A stretch of DNA of 64,000 nt from NCBI GenBank assembly GCA_032158295.1, contig CM063248.1, positions 16,602,787 to 16,666,786 on the forward strand. Reading direction: 5' to 3'. The stretch comes from Pycnopodia helianthoides. Taxonomy: Eukaryota > Echinodermata > Asteroidea > Forcipulatida > Asteriidae. The position numbers and the translations under genes are program-made. Positions 33,101 to 37,099 of the stretch are shown one piece after another; within the stretch, counting starts at the first letter, position 1; each line of letters opens with the position of its first letter. Under the pieces are notes generated by a model, which saw nothing but the letters and a program-made list of their open reading frames with translations, was not told the origin of the DNA and made no database searches.

Positions 33101-34433
33101 AGTGCTGGTGCTGTCTTTGGTTACTGGGACTGAAACTATCCAAAGATCAATTACAATTTTCTTCTGACAAATCTGACTTGTGTTAAGTTAAGTTATTATC
33201 CTAACAAACACAATAACTGTCTAGAAACATACTACAGTTTGGCCATCAATGCAGTTAACTCGACGTTGCAGTTCATTTAAATTGAAATAGCGACGATCGA
33301 AAATCAGGATATTGTTTCAATCAGTGTGAAAAATTATATAAAGAACTGACGGACCAGTCAAAAACCTGGCGGACCAGTTAAAAATCAAGCCAACTGGTCC
33401 TGCTGGCTAGTTGAAAAAAAAGTCAAGGGCAACCCCTGGCCCTACTCCAAATGCACACAGAGGGAAAGCTACACTGCCAAACTAGAAACACCAGGGCAAG
33501 TCCCTTCTATGTTACGGTAAGTAGGCATTTAATGTCCATTACAGGACCTACAGTTTTATGTACCATTCGTAAGACACAGGCTTGATTTTAAGCAGCCCCA
33601 TCATGCCCCAGACAAGCCACCAACCATGACAATACACGAAATGGTCTTACATCCAGTTACTGACCACAGTGATCCAACCAATGTGCTTAGCTTTGCAATT
33701 ACTACTACTACTAGCTGTTTCATTGAGCTAACTGTACTGTATCCTCCCGTCATGCCCATATCTACTTTTCTTGGATCTGACCTAGAGTTAGTGTGTGTAT
33801 TTCTAGGAAATCCCAAGTCATATGAAAGATCAATGATTCTTTAATATAGGCTTTTGAATTTAAGTATTATACAAGTACAAACGCATGATAAATCCTATAG
33901 CTTCAGAAAATGGCCTGATTGAGCCAACAGTCAATTGCATCCCTTCATCATCATTCTCCCAGAATGGGCAAGATTTAATTAAGATTTAAGCAAAATGCTG
34001 CACAAAATGTATCAGTTGCTACTCAAAATCCACCAATTACAACTCAATGTCAGAATTCAGTGTGCACAAACCTTGCCCTGCTCTGGACTCCCTCTGATTC
34101 CCAGCACTATTTATGGGGCTAGCAAAACACTCTCAGTCTAGAACAAAATAACTGAACAAAAATTGTTGCCTGTTACATGTATCTAGCCATGCACTTGTCT
34201 TGATATTTGCTACATTTCATGCGCCCAAGATTGTTCACTACAAACCACATGGTTGGGGCGAGGGGGCGAGATGAACAGCAATCGGTAAAACAAACAAGTA
34301 AGGACATACCTGTAGCACAGAGGAAGCTGACTTTCTTCTTTTTACCCGTCTTTGTGACGTGTACAAAACCGATGAGTCTTTCATCGTGGGGTAGGAACAC
34401 ATCCCTTTGAAGGGTGTGTCGAATTGCTGTCAT
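2098..34433 (-). CDS. EXOC1: Exocyst complex component 1 (Sec3), complete gene, 22 coding exons
   Basis: Sec3/EXOC1 is a subunit of the octameric exocyst, which tethers secretory vesicles to the plasma membrane; its N-terminal PH-like domain binds PI(4,5)P2. I joined 22 exons by hand. All introns are GT-AG, phases agree at every junction, and the frame is 2616 nt (871 residues plus TAA), close to the roughly 880-895 residues of vertebrate EXOC1. Residues 1-120 form the lipid-binding domain (start [13 protein letters not shown], basic run KKKK at 31-34). Residues 150-325 are the helical, coiled-coil-prone stretch. Residues 325-871 are the Sec3 C-terminal helical rods, with conserved blocks such as [56 protein letters not shown] and the end EIAQSH. 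No frameshift or internal stop is seen. It is head to head with the plus-strand gene at 36750. Recognition rests on remembered similarity to vertebrate EXOC1, not a search. Confidence 0.95.
3011..3135 (+). repeat. tRNA-Asn-like SINE with (AAAT)n tail
   Basis: ACAGCTCAGTTGGTAGAGTG is the D-arm/A-box and GGTTCAAATCCCC the T-arm/B-box, followed by the family tail TTTGCTCAACCC and an AAAT microsatellite. Not a functional tRNA, since the acceptor stem does not pair well and the family is dispersed. Confidence 0.75.
3137..3872. other. EXOC1 intron 21 section with a minor dispersed repeat
   Basis: TTTCTGGTATTGAAACCAAG and the following 100 bp (3230-3330) are related to 26850-26945. Otherwise no gene or clear repeat. 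Confidence 0.4.
3873..4065. repeat. hAT-like MITE (CAGGGCTGCCA ends)
   Basis: Terminal inverted repeats CAGGGCTGCCA / TGGCAGCTCTG. The interior holds three AATCAGGGAGA-type repeats. I could not find a clean 8-bp duplication. Confidence 0.5.
4274..4448. repeat. hAT-like MITE (CAGAGC...GCTCTG), copy 1
   Basis: 175 bp, starting CAGAGCCGTTTGTTGAGGGA and ending TCTCAATACAGAGCTCTG. It shares ACACAGGGTGCCAGAC and GCACATTGGGTTGTGC with copy 2. Flanks CATCCCCC / ATTCCCCC agree at six of eight bases. Confidence 0.7.
5230..5452 (-). repeat. tRNA-Leu/Ser-like SINE
   Basis: The reverse strand reads GTGTCATGGCTGAGTGGTTT (A-box with class II D-arm) and GGGTTCGAGTCCCGGTCGTG (B-box), then the non-tRNA body with TGGTCCCATGTGTTG and CGTGAAAAAGCCC. 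The long gap between the boxes fits a class II tRNA with a variable arm. Confidence 0.75.
5712..6036 (+). repeat. tRNA-Leu/Ser-like SINE, longest copy
   Basis: GCCGATAAGAGCACCGGACT, then GGGTTTGAGTCTCGGTCGTG, then CCTTAAGCAAGACACTTAAC and the body, ending around TGATGAAGCACTGTATAAGA. It gives the fullest view of this family, about 320 bp. Confidence 0.75.
6163..6425 (+). pseudogene. Non-LTR retrotransposon ORF2 C-terminal fragment
   Basis: [20 protein letters not shown] matches the Lys-x-Leu-Asn-Gly-x-Ala-Pro-x-Tyr-Leu motif at the C-terminus of many LINE reverse transcriptases. After a frame change, [20 protein letters not shown] follows, the SYGxRSFxxAAxxLWNxLP motif. The frame is broken, so this is a dead remnant. 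The TTAA MITE at 6390 sits on its 3' end. Confidence 0.7.
6390..6773. repeat. TTAA-bounded MITE family B, copy 1
   Basis: 384 bp with perfect ends TTAAAGGCAG / CTGCCTTTAA. The interior has GTGTATCTCAACCTATGC and CTTTCTCAAAAACTACATTA, shared with 50479-50868. Confidence 0.75.
7019..7232 (-). repeat. tRNA-Asn-like SINE
   Basis: The reverse strand carries GGGCTAGATAGCTCAGTTGG and GGTTCAAACCCTG. The 5' extension GTGCCAGTCAGAAGCCATTC and CACCCAAGTTTACGATACAA is shared with the copy at 7533, so the family unit is about 210 bp. Confidence 0.75.
7533..7945. repeat. Two tRNA-Asn-like SINEs head to head, forming a large palindrome
   Basis: A minus-oriented copy (7533-7735) and a plus-oriented copy (about 7760-7945) meet near 7745. 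The inner arms read AGCCATTCAACCTGTAACTG and CAGTTACAGGTTGAATGGCT, exact reverse complements. The plus copy has anticodon-loop sequence ATGTTAA, which would give GTT (Asn). Lies in the EXOC1 intron between exons 21 and 22. Confidence 0.75.
8475..8546 (-). CDS. EXOC1: EXOC1 coding exon 21
   Basis: Residues 798-821, [20 protein letters not shown] then LMQ. Matches [23 protein letters not shown]. Phase 0 at both ends, 72 nt. Confidence 0.95.
8999..9110. repeat. 16-bp minisatellite (GCAGGGCAGAGCAGCT)n
   Basis: About six identical copies and one degenerate copy. Open in several frames on both strands, which explains the apparent ORFs there. EXOC1 intron between exons 21 and 20. Confidence 0.9.
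9813..9935 (-). CDS. EXOC1: EXOC1 coding exon 20
   Basis: Residues 757-797: [20 protein letters not shown] then [20 protein letters not shown]. One of the best-conserved parts of the protein. Phase 0 at both ends. Confidence 0.96.
10040..10325. repeat. Inverted-repeat SINE-like element
   Basis: TTTGGTTTTATCCATACACC and GTAAAGTACTGTATTCTCAG on the left are mirrored by CTGAGTATACAGTGCTTTAC and GGTAAAACCAAAT on the right. The centre carries TTCTAGAGCAGATGTCTTAC and a B-box-like GGGTTCGAATCCCACCCAAG. Confidence 0.55.
10688..10853. repeat. GGGCCCAATTTCATAG element, truncated at one end
   Basis: Starts GGGCCCAATTTTCACTG with inner GATACCAGTCACAGA (inverted relative to 20071-20264), and ends TAAGCAGCTCTATGAAG without the terminal GGGCCC. 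Confidence 0.6.
10900..11024 (-). CDS. EXOC1: EXOC1 coding exon 19
   Basis: Residues 715-756: [20 protein letters not shown] then [22 protein letters not shown]. Nearly identical to the vertebrate [20 protein letters not shown] block. Confidence 0.96.
11043..11240 (-). repeat. tRNA-Asn-like SINE, diverged
   Basis: Reverse-strand GGTTCAAACCTGG B-box and TAGATAGCTCAATTGGGAGG A-box-like region, with flanking ACCAGGAGGGAAACTGACC tail. It begins right upstream of EXOC1 exon 19. Confidence 0.65.
11363..11383 (-). CDS. EXOC1: EXOC1 coding exon 18 (21-nt microexon)
   Basis: Residues 708-714, ENFHHLH with split codons, matching the MENFHHIF motif of vertebrate Sec3. The exon is only 21 nt, with CAACAG acceptor and GTAAGT donor, symmetric phase 1-1. 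Too short for ORF callers, but required to restore similarity. Confidence 0.9.
11511..11885. repeat. Tandem duplication of about 185 bp
   Basis: Two diverged copies share AAAGTAAAACATGTTTA, AAGCCTGGCAAGG/AGGCCTGGCAATT, ACACAAGATT-AAACAAAT and CCTAGCAGAGTCA in the same order. The last block also occurs at 1800-1835 and 27790-27842. Confidence 0.65.
12395..12530 (+). repeat. tRNA-Leu/Ser-like SINE, partial
   Basis: GAGTGTGGGTCCCAATCACA, then CAAGACACTTAACCATAAAC and TTCGGACAGGACGGAAAGCC match the family body. Confidence 0.6.
13227..13380 (-). CDS. EXOC1: EXOC1 coding exon 17
   Basis: Residues 657-707: [20 protein letters not shown] then KAYAKLI and [11 protein letters not shown]. Strong match to the [14 protein letters not shown]...QKTPRDVV block. 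The donor GTAATT abuts an ATT/AAT microsatellite. Confidence 0.95.
13491..13560. repeat. 10-bp minisatellite (ACCTAGGGTG)n
   Basis: Seven units, five exact, just upstream of the larger 26-bp array in the same EXOC1 intron. Confidence 0.9.
13727..14315. repeat. Minisatellite of about 26-bp units in EXOC1 intron 16
   Basis: About 23 units of the type CAAGCCAGATAGGCCCAAGA+CGCCCT. Two variants alternate (GATAGGCCCAAGACGCC and GTTAGGACCAGGACACC/ATCC), giving patchy higher-order structure. Some units lack the middle part (CTCGAACCAGGACATCC). Confidence 0.9.
14532..14615 (-). CDS. EXOC1: EXOC1 coding exon 16
   Basis: Residues 629-656, including [20 protein letters not shown], the counterpart of [20 protein letters not shown]. 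Phase 0 at both ends. Confidence 0.95.
15210..15342 (-). CDS. EXOC1: EXOC1 coding exon 15
   Basis: Residues 584-628, with [13 protein letters not shown] and [17 protein letters not shown]. The latter matches the strongly conserved NVLVTVKRNFDK block. The acceptor TTTAG follows from the phase. Confidence 0.94.
15693..15773 (-). CDS. EXOC1: EXOC1 coding exon 14
   Basis: Residues 557-583, [20 protein letters not shown] then AERMDN, matching the IEPELNNLIALGDKID block. Symmetric phase 2-2, 81 nt. Donor GTGAGT. Confidence 0.92.
16155..16315. repeat. Inverted partial copy of the 17752 repeat end
   Basis: GCACGTTTCCATTGTTTG and GCGGCCAATGCAAGGGGTC are the reverse complement of the first 60 bp of 17752-18085. 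The two together could be the ends of a larger element. Confidence 0.45.
16619..16651 (-). CDS. EXOC1: EXOC1 coding exon 13 (33-nt microexon)
   Basis: Residues 546-556, [11 protein letters not shown] with the split codons. Phase 2 at both ends, so inclusion or skipping keeps the frame. The ACAG acceptor and GTAAGT donor are good. It lies in the linker region, where exon use is variable in this family. Confidence 0.72.
16768..17092. repeat. MITE-like element, GTTAACCCTC ends, inverted copy
   Basis: Same family as 471-706 in opposite orientation. The CTGACCATTCAATATCATCC core occurs twice, near 16785 and 16915, so this copy has an internal duplication. Lies in the EXOC1 intron between exons 12 and 13. 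Confidence 0.55.
17386..17450 (-). CDS. EXOC1: EXOC1 coding exon 12
   Basis: Residues 525-545 plus two bases: [20 protein letters not shown] then RE. This is the variable linker of the family, so similarity is weak. It is placed by the open frame, GT-AG sites (donor GTAAGT) and exact phase fit to exons 11 and 13. Confidence 0.75.
17752..18085. repeat. Dispersed repeat, copy 1 of two
   Basis: ATTGGTTGCTTTGTGTCTAA, AACAAATTCAACACCATTTT and CTTGGTTGGCAAAAACTC are shared with 46456-46785. Its start GACCCCTTGCATTGGCCGCC is mirrored in inverted form at 16250-16312. Lies in EXOC1 intron 11. Confidence 0.65.
18270..18382. repeat. Short related element ending AGAGCTATGAAATTGGGGCC
   Basis: GGAATTCTGCGCTTATGCCC is mirrored by GCGGCAGAGCGCAGAATT, followed by CAGAGCTATGAAATTGGGGC. 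Similar short forms occur at 8270-8390 and 34826-34912, suggesting a second, smaller inverted-repeat family. Confidence 0.45.
19294..19405. repeat. Imperfect tandem repeat, about 30-bp unit
   Basis: GGAAGTTGACAAACTAGTTC followed by CTGAGGTATT recurs about four times with small deletions. EXOC1 intron 11. Confidence 0.75.
20071..20264. repeat. GGGCCCAATTTCATAG element, full length
   Basis: A 194-bp element with near-perfect terminal inverted repeats TGGGCCCAATTTCATAGAGC / GCTCTATGAAATTGGGCCCA. It is the best-preserved copy of the family in the window. Confidence 0.75.
21708..21775. repeat. Short direct duplication
   Basis: GCATCTGACGCCATTTGAGT + AGGGCGC is repeated with one change about 30 bp later. 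EXOC1 intron 11. Confidence 0.7.
22979..23077 (-). CDS. EXOC1: EXOC1 coding exon 11
   Basis: Residues 492-524, [20 protein letters not shown] then AKFFGL. It corresponds to the vertebrate IFEQVLSELEPLCLAEQDF block. Phase 0 at both ends. Confidence 0.93.
23604..23843 (-). CDS. EXOC1: EXOC1 coding exon 10
   Basis: Residues 412-491. A helix [19 protein letters not shown] is followed by a Lys/Gly-rich, probably disordered loop ([18 protein letters not shown]), then DRQRFDM. In vertebrates this loop is serine-rich and poorly conserved, and is shorter here. Confidence 0.92.
24283..24592. repeat. 33-bp AT-rich minisatellite in EXOC1 intron 9
   Basis: About nine units of CATATGCGTCCAATATTTGT + ATAATATTGTATT. 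The 33-nt period is a multiple of three, so both strands stay open. It ends 20 bp from EXOC1 exon 9, next to the weak GTTGAA donor. Confidence 0.85.
24612..24761 (-). CDS. EXOC1: EXOC1 coding exon 9
   Basis: Residues 362-411, with [20 protein letters not shown] and [16 protein letters not shown]. It matches the FHRDL...LMEWLK block of the Sec3 C-terminal domain. The donor GTTGAA is weak but the phase and similarity fix it. Confidence 0.9.
25403..25512 (-). CDS. EXOC1: EXOC1 coding exon 8
   Basis: Residues 325-361, ending [17 protein letters not shown], a near-exact counterpart of the RLASHLNNVFVQQ block of vertebrate Sec3. Acceptor AAG rather than CAG/TAG; donor GTAAGT. Confidence 0.93.
26046..26280 (-). 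CDS. EXOC1: EXOC1 coding exon 7
   Basis: Residues 247-324 plus one base. Helical ([19 protein letters not shown], then LEQL-type heptads, then [17 protein letters not shown]). Donor GTATGC, phase 1. Confidence 0.92.
26347..26403 (-). repeat. tRNA-Asn-like SINE, 3' fragment
   Basis: Only the TTGGGGTTGAAGAAAG tail and the CGGGATTTGAACCAACGACC B-box part survive. Confidence 0.6.
27063..27188 (-). CDS. EXOC1: EXOC1 coding exon 6
   Basis: Residues 205-246, [20 protein letters not shown] and following, a heptad-like helix matching the vertebrate ANIQSIMASEKQV segment. Phase 0 at both ends, 126 nt. Confidence 0.93.
27614..27753. repeat. MITE-like element, GTTAACCCTC family, partial
   Basis: Third member of the 471-706 family, carrying the TTAACCCTCCAACTGTCTG and TGTGGTTTTGAATGATAGAT blocks. 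EXOC1 intron 6-5 side. Confidence 0.5.
28347..28540 (-). CDS. EXOC1: EXOC1 coding exon 5
   Basis: Residues 140-204. An acidic linker ([12 protein letters not shown]) leads into a helix with [18 protein letters not shown] and SNAEAF-like [10 protein letters not shown]. Start of the coiled-coil-prone part. Ends phase 0 at ...LDG. Confidence 0.93.
28710..29243. repeat. Foldback element with about 170-190-bp inverted arms
   Basis: The left arm (28710-28878) and right arm (29055-29243) are diverged reverse complements. Inner ends TTCCCTGACAGGACAGCATG / CATGCTGTCCTGTCAGGGAA are identical; outer blocks CAAGGTTTTGTACA, GACGCTGGCAGC and ACCAATCTCTTTT recur in order. The centre is about 175 bp of AT-rich sequence. 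In EXOC1 intron 4. Confidence 0.75.
29935..30004 (-). CDS. EXOC1: EXOC1 coding exon 4
   Basis: Residues 117-139, [20 protein letters not shown] and following. It ends in phase 1 and the split codon rebuilds Glu with exon 5. Matches the LNQRYLRKK-type segment of vertebrate Sec3. Confidence 0.92.
30269..30426 (+). repeat. tRNA-Asn-like SINE, well preserved
   Basis: GGGCTAGATAGCTCAGTTGT, then CCGG-loop-CCGG anticodon stem, GGTTCAAATCCCACTCTC and TTGTTCAACCCCAAAC. EXOC1 intron between exons 4 and 3. Confidence 0.75.
30428..30600 (-). repeat. tRNA-Leu/Ser-like SINE
   Basis: CCCATCTGAAGGATGAAGCA and CAAGTGCCATGACCGGGAGC in the reverse orientation, directly after the tRNA-Asn-like SINE at 30269, so two SINE families are juxtaposed. 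Confidence 0.65.
30688..30783 (-). CDS. EXOC1: EXOC1 coding exon 3
   Basis: Residues 85-116. [12 protein letters not shown] is followed by the C-terminal helix of the PH-like fold ([14 protein letters not shown]). Phase 0 at both ends. Confidence 0.93.
31201..31290. repeat. Truncated copy of the GGGCTCGATTTCACA MITE
   Basis: GGGGTCGCTTTCACAAAGCA, TGATTTGTATTGTGACATCA and TTTTGCTTAGCGGA match the reverse complement of 52164-52308. Confidence 0.7.
31511..31638 (-). CDS. EXOC1: EXOC1 coding exon 2
   Basis: Residues 42-84 of the PH-like domain. They include [16 protein letters not shown] and a tryptophan-containing strand ([16 protein letters not shown]). The split codon with exon 1 gives Ala-Thr-Val-Thr-Thr as in vertebrate Sec3. 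Donor GTAAGT, phase 0 end. Confidence 0.93.
32103..33437. mobile_element. Non-autonomous hAT-like DNA transposon, 1.3 kb
   Basis: Ends AGGGTTCGACCTTAG and the reverse complement AGGGGTTGCCCTTGAC. Flanking sequences GGGCCTAC (32095-32102) and GGCCCTAC (33438-33445) agree at seven of eight bases. Subterminal zones on both sides are crowded with GGACCAG/TGGTCC motifs. No transposase frame is visible, so it must have moved with enzyme supplied elsewhere. Lies in EXOC1 intron 1. Confidence 0.55.
32275..32331. repeat. Perfect 23-bp inverted repeat (hairpin)
   Basis: The arm CACAAAAGCTGCAGTTTTAT plus three T (32275-32297) is perfectly mirrored at 32309-32331 around an 11-nt loop. It is inside the hAT-like element. 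Confidence 0.85.
34310..34433 (-). CDS. EXOC1: EXOC1 coding exon 1
   Basis: Residues 1-41, starting [19 protein letters not shown]. The ATG sits in a good context (A at -3). The exon contains the lysine run at residues 31-34 expected of the phosphoinositide-binding N-terminus and ends in phase 1 at donor GTATGT. Confidence 0.93.
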
Positions 34434-34457
34434 CTTGTCTTGCCTTGACGTTCAGTT
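34434..34457 (-). other. EXOC1: EXOC1 5' UTR end, with acceptor site
   Basis: Immediately upstream of the ATG, the minus strand reads a polypyrimidine-like run and CCATTATAG, then AACTGAACGTCAAGGC. This looks like a 3' splice site 24 nt before the start codon, so the 5' UTR is probably split and the first exon lies further upstream. Confidence 0.5.
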
Positions 34458-34506
34458 CTATAATGGAGGTAGAAATAGAAGGAGTTAGAAAAAGGGACAA
34501 CAACTC

Positions 34507-34766
34507 ATTAAAGGAACATTACAGAATTGGTTTTTGCTAACAAAACAGTTGCTGGCAGTGTAAGCACTTGATGTAATCCACCATAAACTCCAATCGGAAA
34601 ATTAGTTTATTAATTTCTCATTAAATACGGCATTTCAGACAGAAATATTTAAAGGGATGTTTTCTACTATCATCATCATTAGACCGTGTAAGTTTTATGT
34701 AAATCTGTGACCAAAAAGTATATTTTACAAGTTTTTTTCTTACCAATTCTGTAATGTTCCTTTAAG
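34507..34766. repeat. TTAA-bounded MITE family A, copy 1 (short)
   Basis: Ends AGGAACATTACAGAATTGG / CCAATTCTGTAATGTTCCT with TTAA outside both. Internally deleted relative to the 37223 and 40244 copies. It sits just upstream of EXOC1 coding exon 1. Confidence 0.8.
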
Positions 34767-35288
34767 CTTGTGAAAACTTCTGGCTAGGCAATACAAAACC
34801 AAAGTTGGGCCAAAGTGAGCATTTGGGCCCACTTTCATGGCAATGCTTTAATTGTAGAACTAAATGGCCCCGGTATGTGCAAAGTTCTCTGGTAAGCAGG
34901 GCCATGAAATGCCTGGGTATAAAACCTCTCTACAATGCAAACAAAATTACAAGAGTTGTTTTCCCTATTTTTACCGATGTAAGGATCTGAAAGTCCGTTT
35001 CCTGTCACTTTAAACTATTCATTGAATATCAGCGTTCACTTTCAGTGAAATTCTTTTATTAATAAAATTGAGCTTGTAAAAATTGTTCCGAAAATTATTA
35101 TGTACATTTTTCTGTGTGTAGTTTGTACGCACATGTACAAAAATCACAAATTTTATGAGGAATGTAAATCTCAGGTAAATGAACGGCCTAGCCCAGTGCG
35201 TTTCTGGCCCATGAATGCTTCGCACGCAGAACTGGGTGGATGCCTAGGGAGCTGGAAATATGTGTTGCAGGGGCAGTCATATTTCTTG

Positions 35289-35348
35289 TTAGTTGCGATA
35301 ATTGTAACCCTCTATCCTCCGGATGGAGGTTTTGATTATCGCAACTAA
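35289..35348. repeat. 14-bp perfect hairpin
   Basis: TTAGTTGCGATAAT and ATTATCGCAACTAA flank a loop holding CCTCCGGATGGAGG-like inner pairing. It lies upstream of the EXOC1 coding region, within the presumed 5' UTR intron. Confidence 0.7.
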
Positions 35349-35639
35349 TTTCTTGCCTGGTTAGCATGCAAACCTCTGCATTTTGTGTAGCACAAGCTTT
35401 GTAATCAAAACATTATTATAGTAATAAATTTTGAGTGAGTAATTAAGTAAGTACTCATGATAAAAATAACTAATTACAATTGGCACTGATGCGAAAAGGA
35501 AAATGCTGAGACATAGTTGTCTTCTAATATATTTATTTTTGAAAGAGTGTAACAGTGGGCCAATCCTTATATGAGGGAGAGAAAAGTGATAACAGGCATC
35601 AATTTTTGCAATTGTAGAATCCGCAGTAGATTATTTTAG

Positions 35640-35955
35640 CATGGGACCCGGCCAAGCATTGAACGACTTGGCCGACTGAACACAGACCGGCTGTGCAGCG
35701 TAAAAGGTGTGGCCAGTCAGACCGTCAACCATTGACATGCCTTGTCAGAATCGTTGAGTTGCCCAACTGTCAGCTGTCTCAACCATTATGAGTTGCCTCC
35801 GTCAAGTCGGTCAACCGTTGAGTTGTCCGACTGAGCTCCCGCTGTAGCGTTTATGTAATGGGTAACCAGTTAAGTCGTCCCCCAGCAAAGTTGCACTACA
35901 AAAGTCGCCCCTAGCCAGCAAAGTCCCCCCGCACATACAAAGTCGCCCCCTCATG
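35640..35955. repeat. Degenerate short repeats upstream of EXOC1
   Basis: CAACCGTTGAGTTG-type words recur in both orientations (35640-35845), followed by three or four CAGCAAAGTCGCCCC-like units (35872-35950). Confidence 0.5.
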
Positions 35956-36429
35956 TTCATTGCTGGCATGCTGGCAGTGCAACGGAGACTGTCGTCCTAC
36001 TAGCTAGGTTTTTCAAACAGTTGGCAAGCATGTTGGGGTGGGGGAGGGACTTTGTAAAGTAATACACGCTACTGCTCTAGTCGTAGGCAGTGAATTTTGC
36101 GGGGGAGGACATGACCGACTTTCACACTTTTTTCTTCAAAACAACCATTTCACTTTTGGTCAGGTTCCTAGACTCCAAAAACATATCACGCAGCAATTGT
36201 ACCGTGCGGTACTCTGATTAGTCTGGTTACTCACTGTTGACAGTTGCGACAACTCCCCTAAATTTGTACGTGTTTTTCAACAGTTCATTTACACCCAACG
36301 TTAAATACTTTCTTTCAATAATTAAGCGTTACAAACGGTGAGAAATATTATAATTCTAATTGCATGAAATAAATTTGCTAAACCAATCATTATTACCAGA
36401 AATTTCAGGTCGCAGTTGCAAGGTCTCAC

Positions 36430-36490
36430 TTCTCTTTAACATCCTCCATGGGGGCGACCATCTTGCTGCGCACAAATCACCAAAACGGTT
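36430..36490 (-). other. EXOC1: Candidate non-coding first exon of EXOC1
   Basis: The minus strand has GCAAGATGGTCGCCCC, close to the YY1-type AAGATGGCGGC element often found just downstream of housekeeping transcription starts. It is followed by a GAA|GTGAGA donor at 36429/36430. Its position about 2 kb upstream of the acceptor at 34457 suits a 5' UTR exon. The left boundary is the donor; the transcription start is a guess. Confidence 0.35.
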
Positions 36491-36749
36491 TGCACATGTT
36501 CGGTGACTAAAAGGTCACACGATTAGCATATGAAAGTGGTAATTACCATATGAACAGGTTGTACGGTTGCTTAGAGCTGACAGGTCACCTGTTGTACACA
36601 ACAATACTGGAGACCCCGTAATTATGTGAATCCCTCTAAAATCCCTTGAGCAAACAGTTGTTTTTCCCCCATTGAAGAATTGGATCAGACGTCATAGAAA
36701 TCTTCCGGATAAAGTCCATTGAATAGATTGAAATACGACTCTGAAAATT
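36491..36749. promoter_or_regulatory. Probable bidirectional promoter between EXOC1 and the plus-strand gene
   Basis: About 260 bp separate the candidate EXOC1 first exon from the ATG at 36750. It contains an ETS-type site CTTCCGGA at 36702-36709 and a CRE-like ATGACGTCT (minus strand) near 36687-36695. GGTTGCTTAG near 36564 looks like an X-box half-site but no full RFX palindrome is present. No TATA box is obvious, in keeping with a housekeeping-type shared promoter. Inference from position and motifs only. Confidence 0.45.
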
Positions 36750-37099
36750 ATGGCTACCGGACACATTTTGCCCGGTCGCGGAAGTATCGTGACCAAATAC
36801 CGGTCGAAGTCAGCCGACCCGACGATGTCTGGCTACCGGTACCACAAGGAGGGTCGGCACGCTGGCGGTCGAGGGACCCACGGCCGCCCCTTCAACCCGT
36901 CGCACCACAGAGATTTCGCGGAAATCAAAAGAGACGCCCTCGAAGCTTGGAACGAAGAACTGGAAGATTGGACTAAATCGCCGAACAAGAGACCGACAAC
37001 TTATGAGCACAGCTACTACGGGAAGGAGTTGAATTCAGATGATGTTGCCAAGATAAGACCGATTTCACCCACACGGAGAAATAAACCACATCCCAAAGA
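36750..37099 (+). CDS. Unknown basic protein, coding exon 1
   Basis: Residues 1-116 plus two bases, start MATGHILPGRGSIVTKYRSK. It contains a Gly/His/Arg-rich segment (HAGGRGTHGRPFNP) and a Trp-rich acidic helix (EAWNEELEDWTKS). Donor GTAGGT. Local GC is clearly higher than the flanks. Without splicing the frame would stop at the TAG one residue later. Confidence 0.85.
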
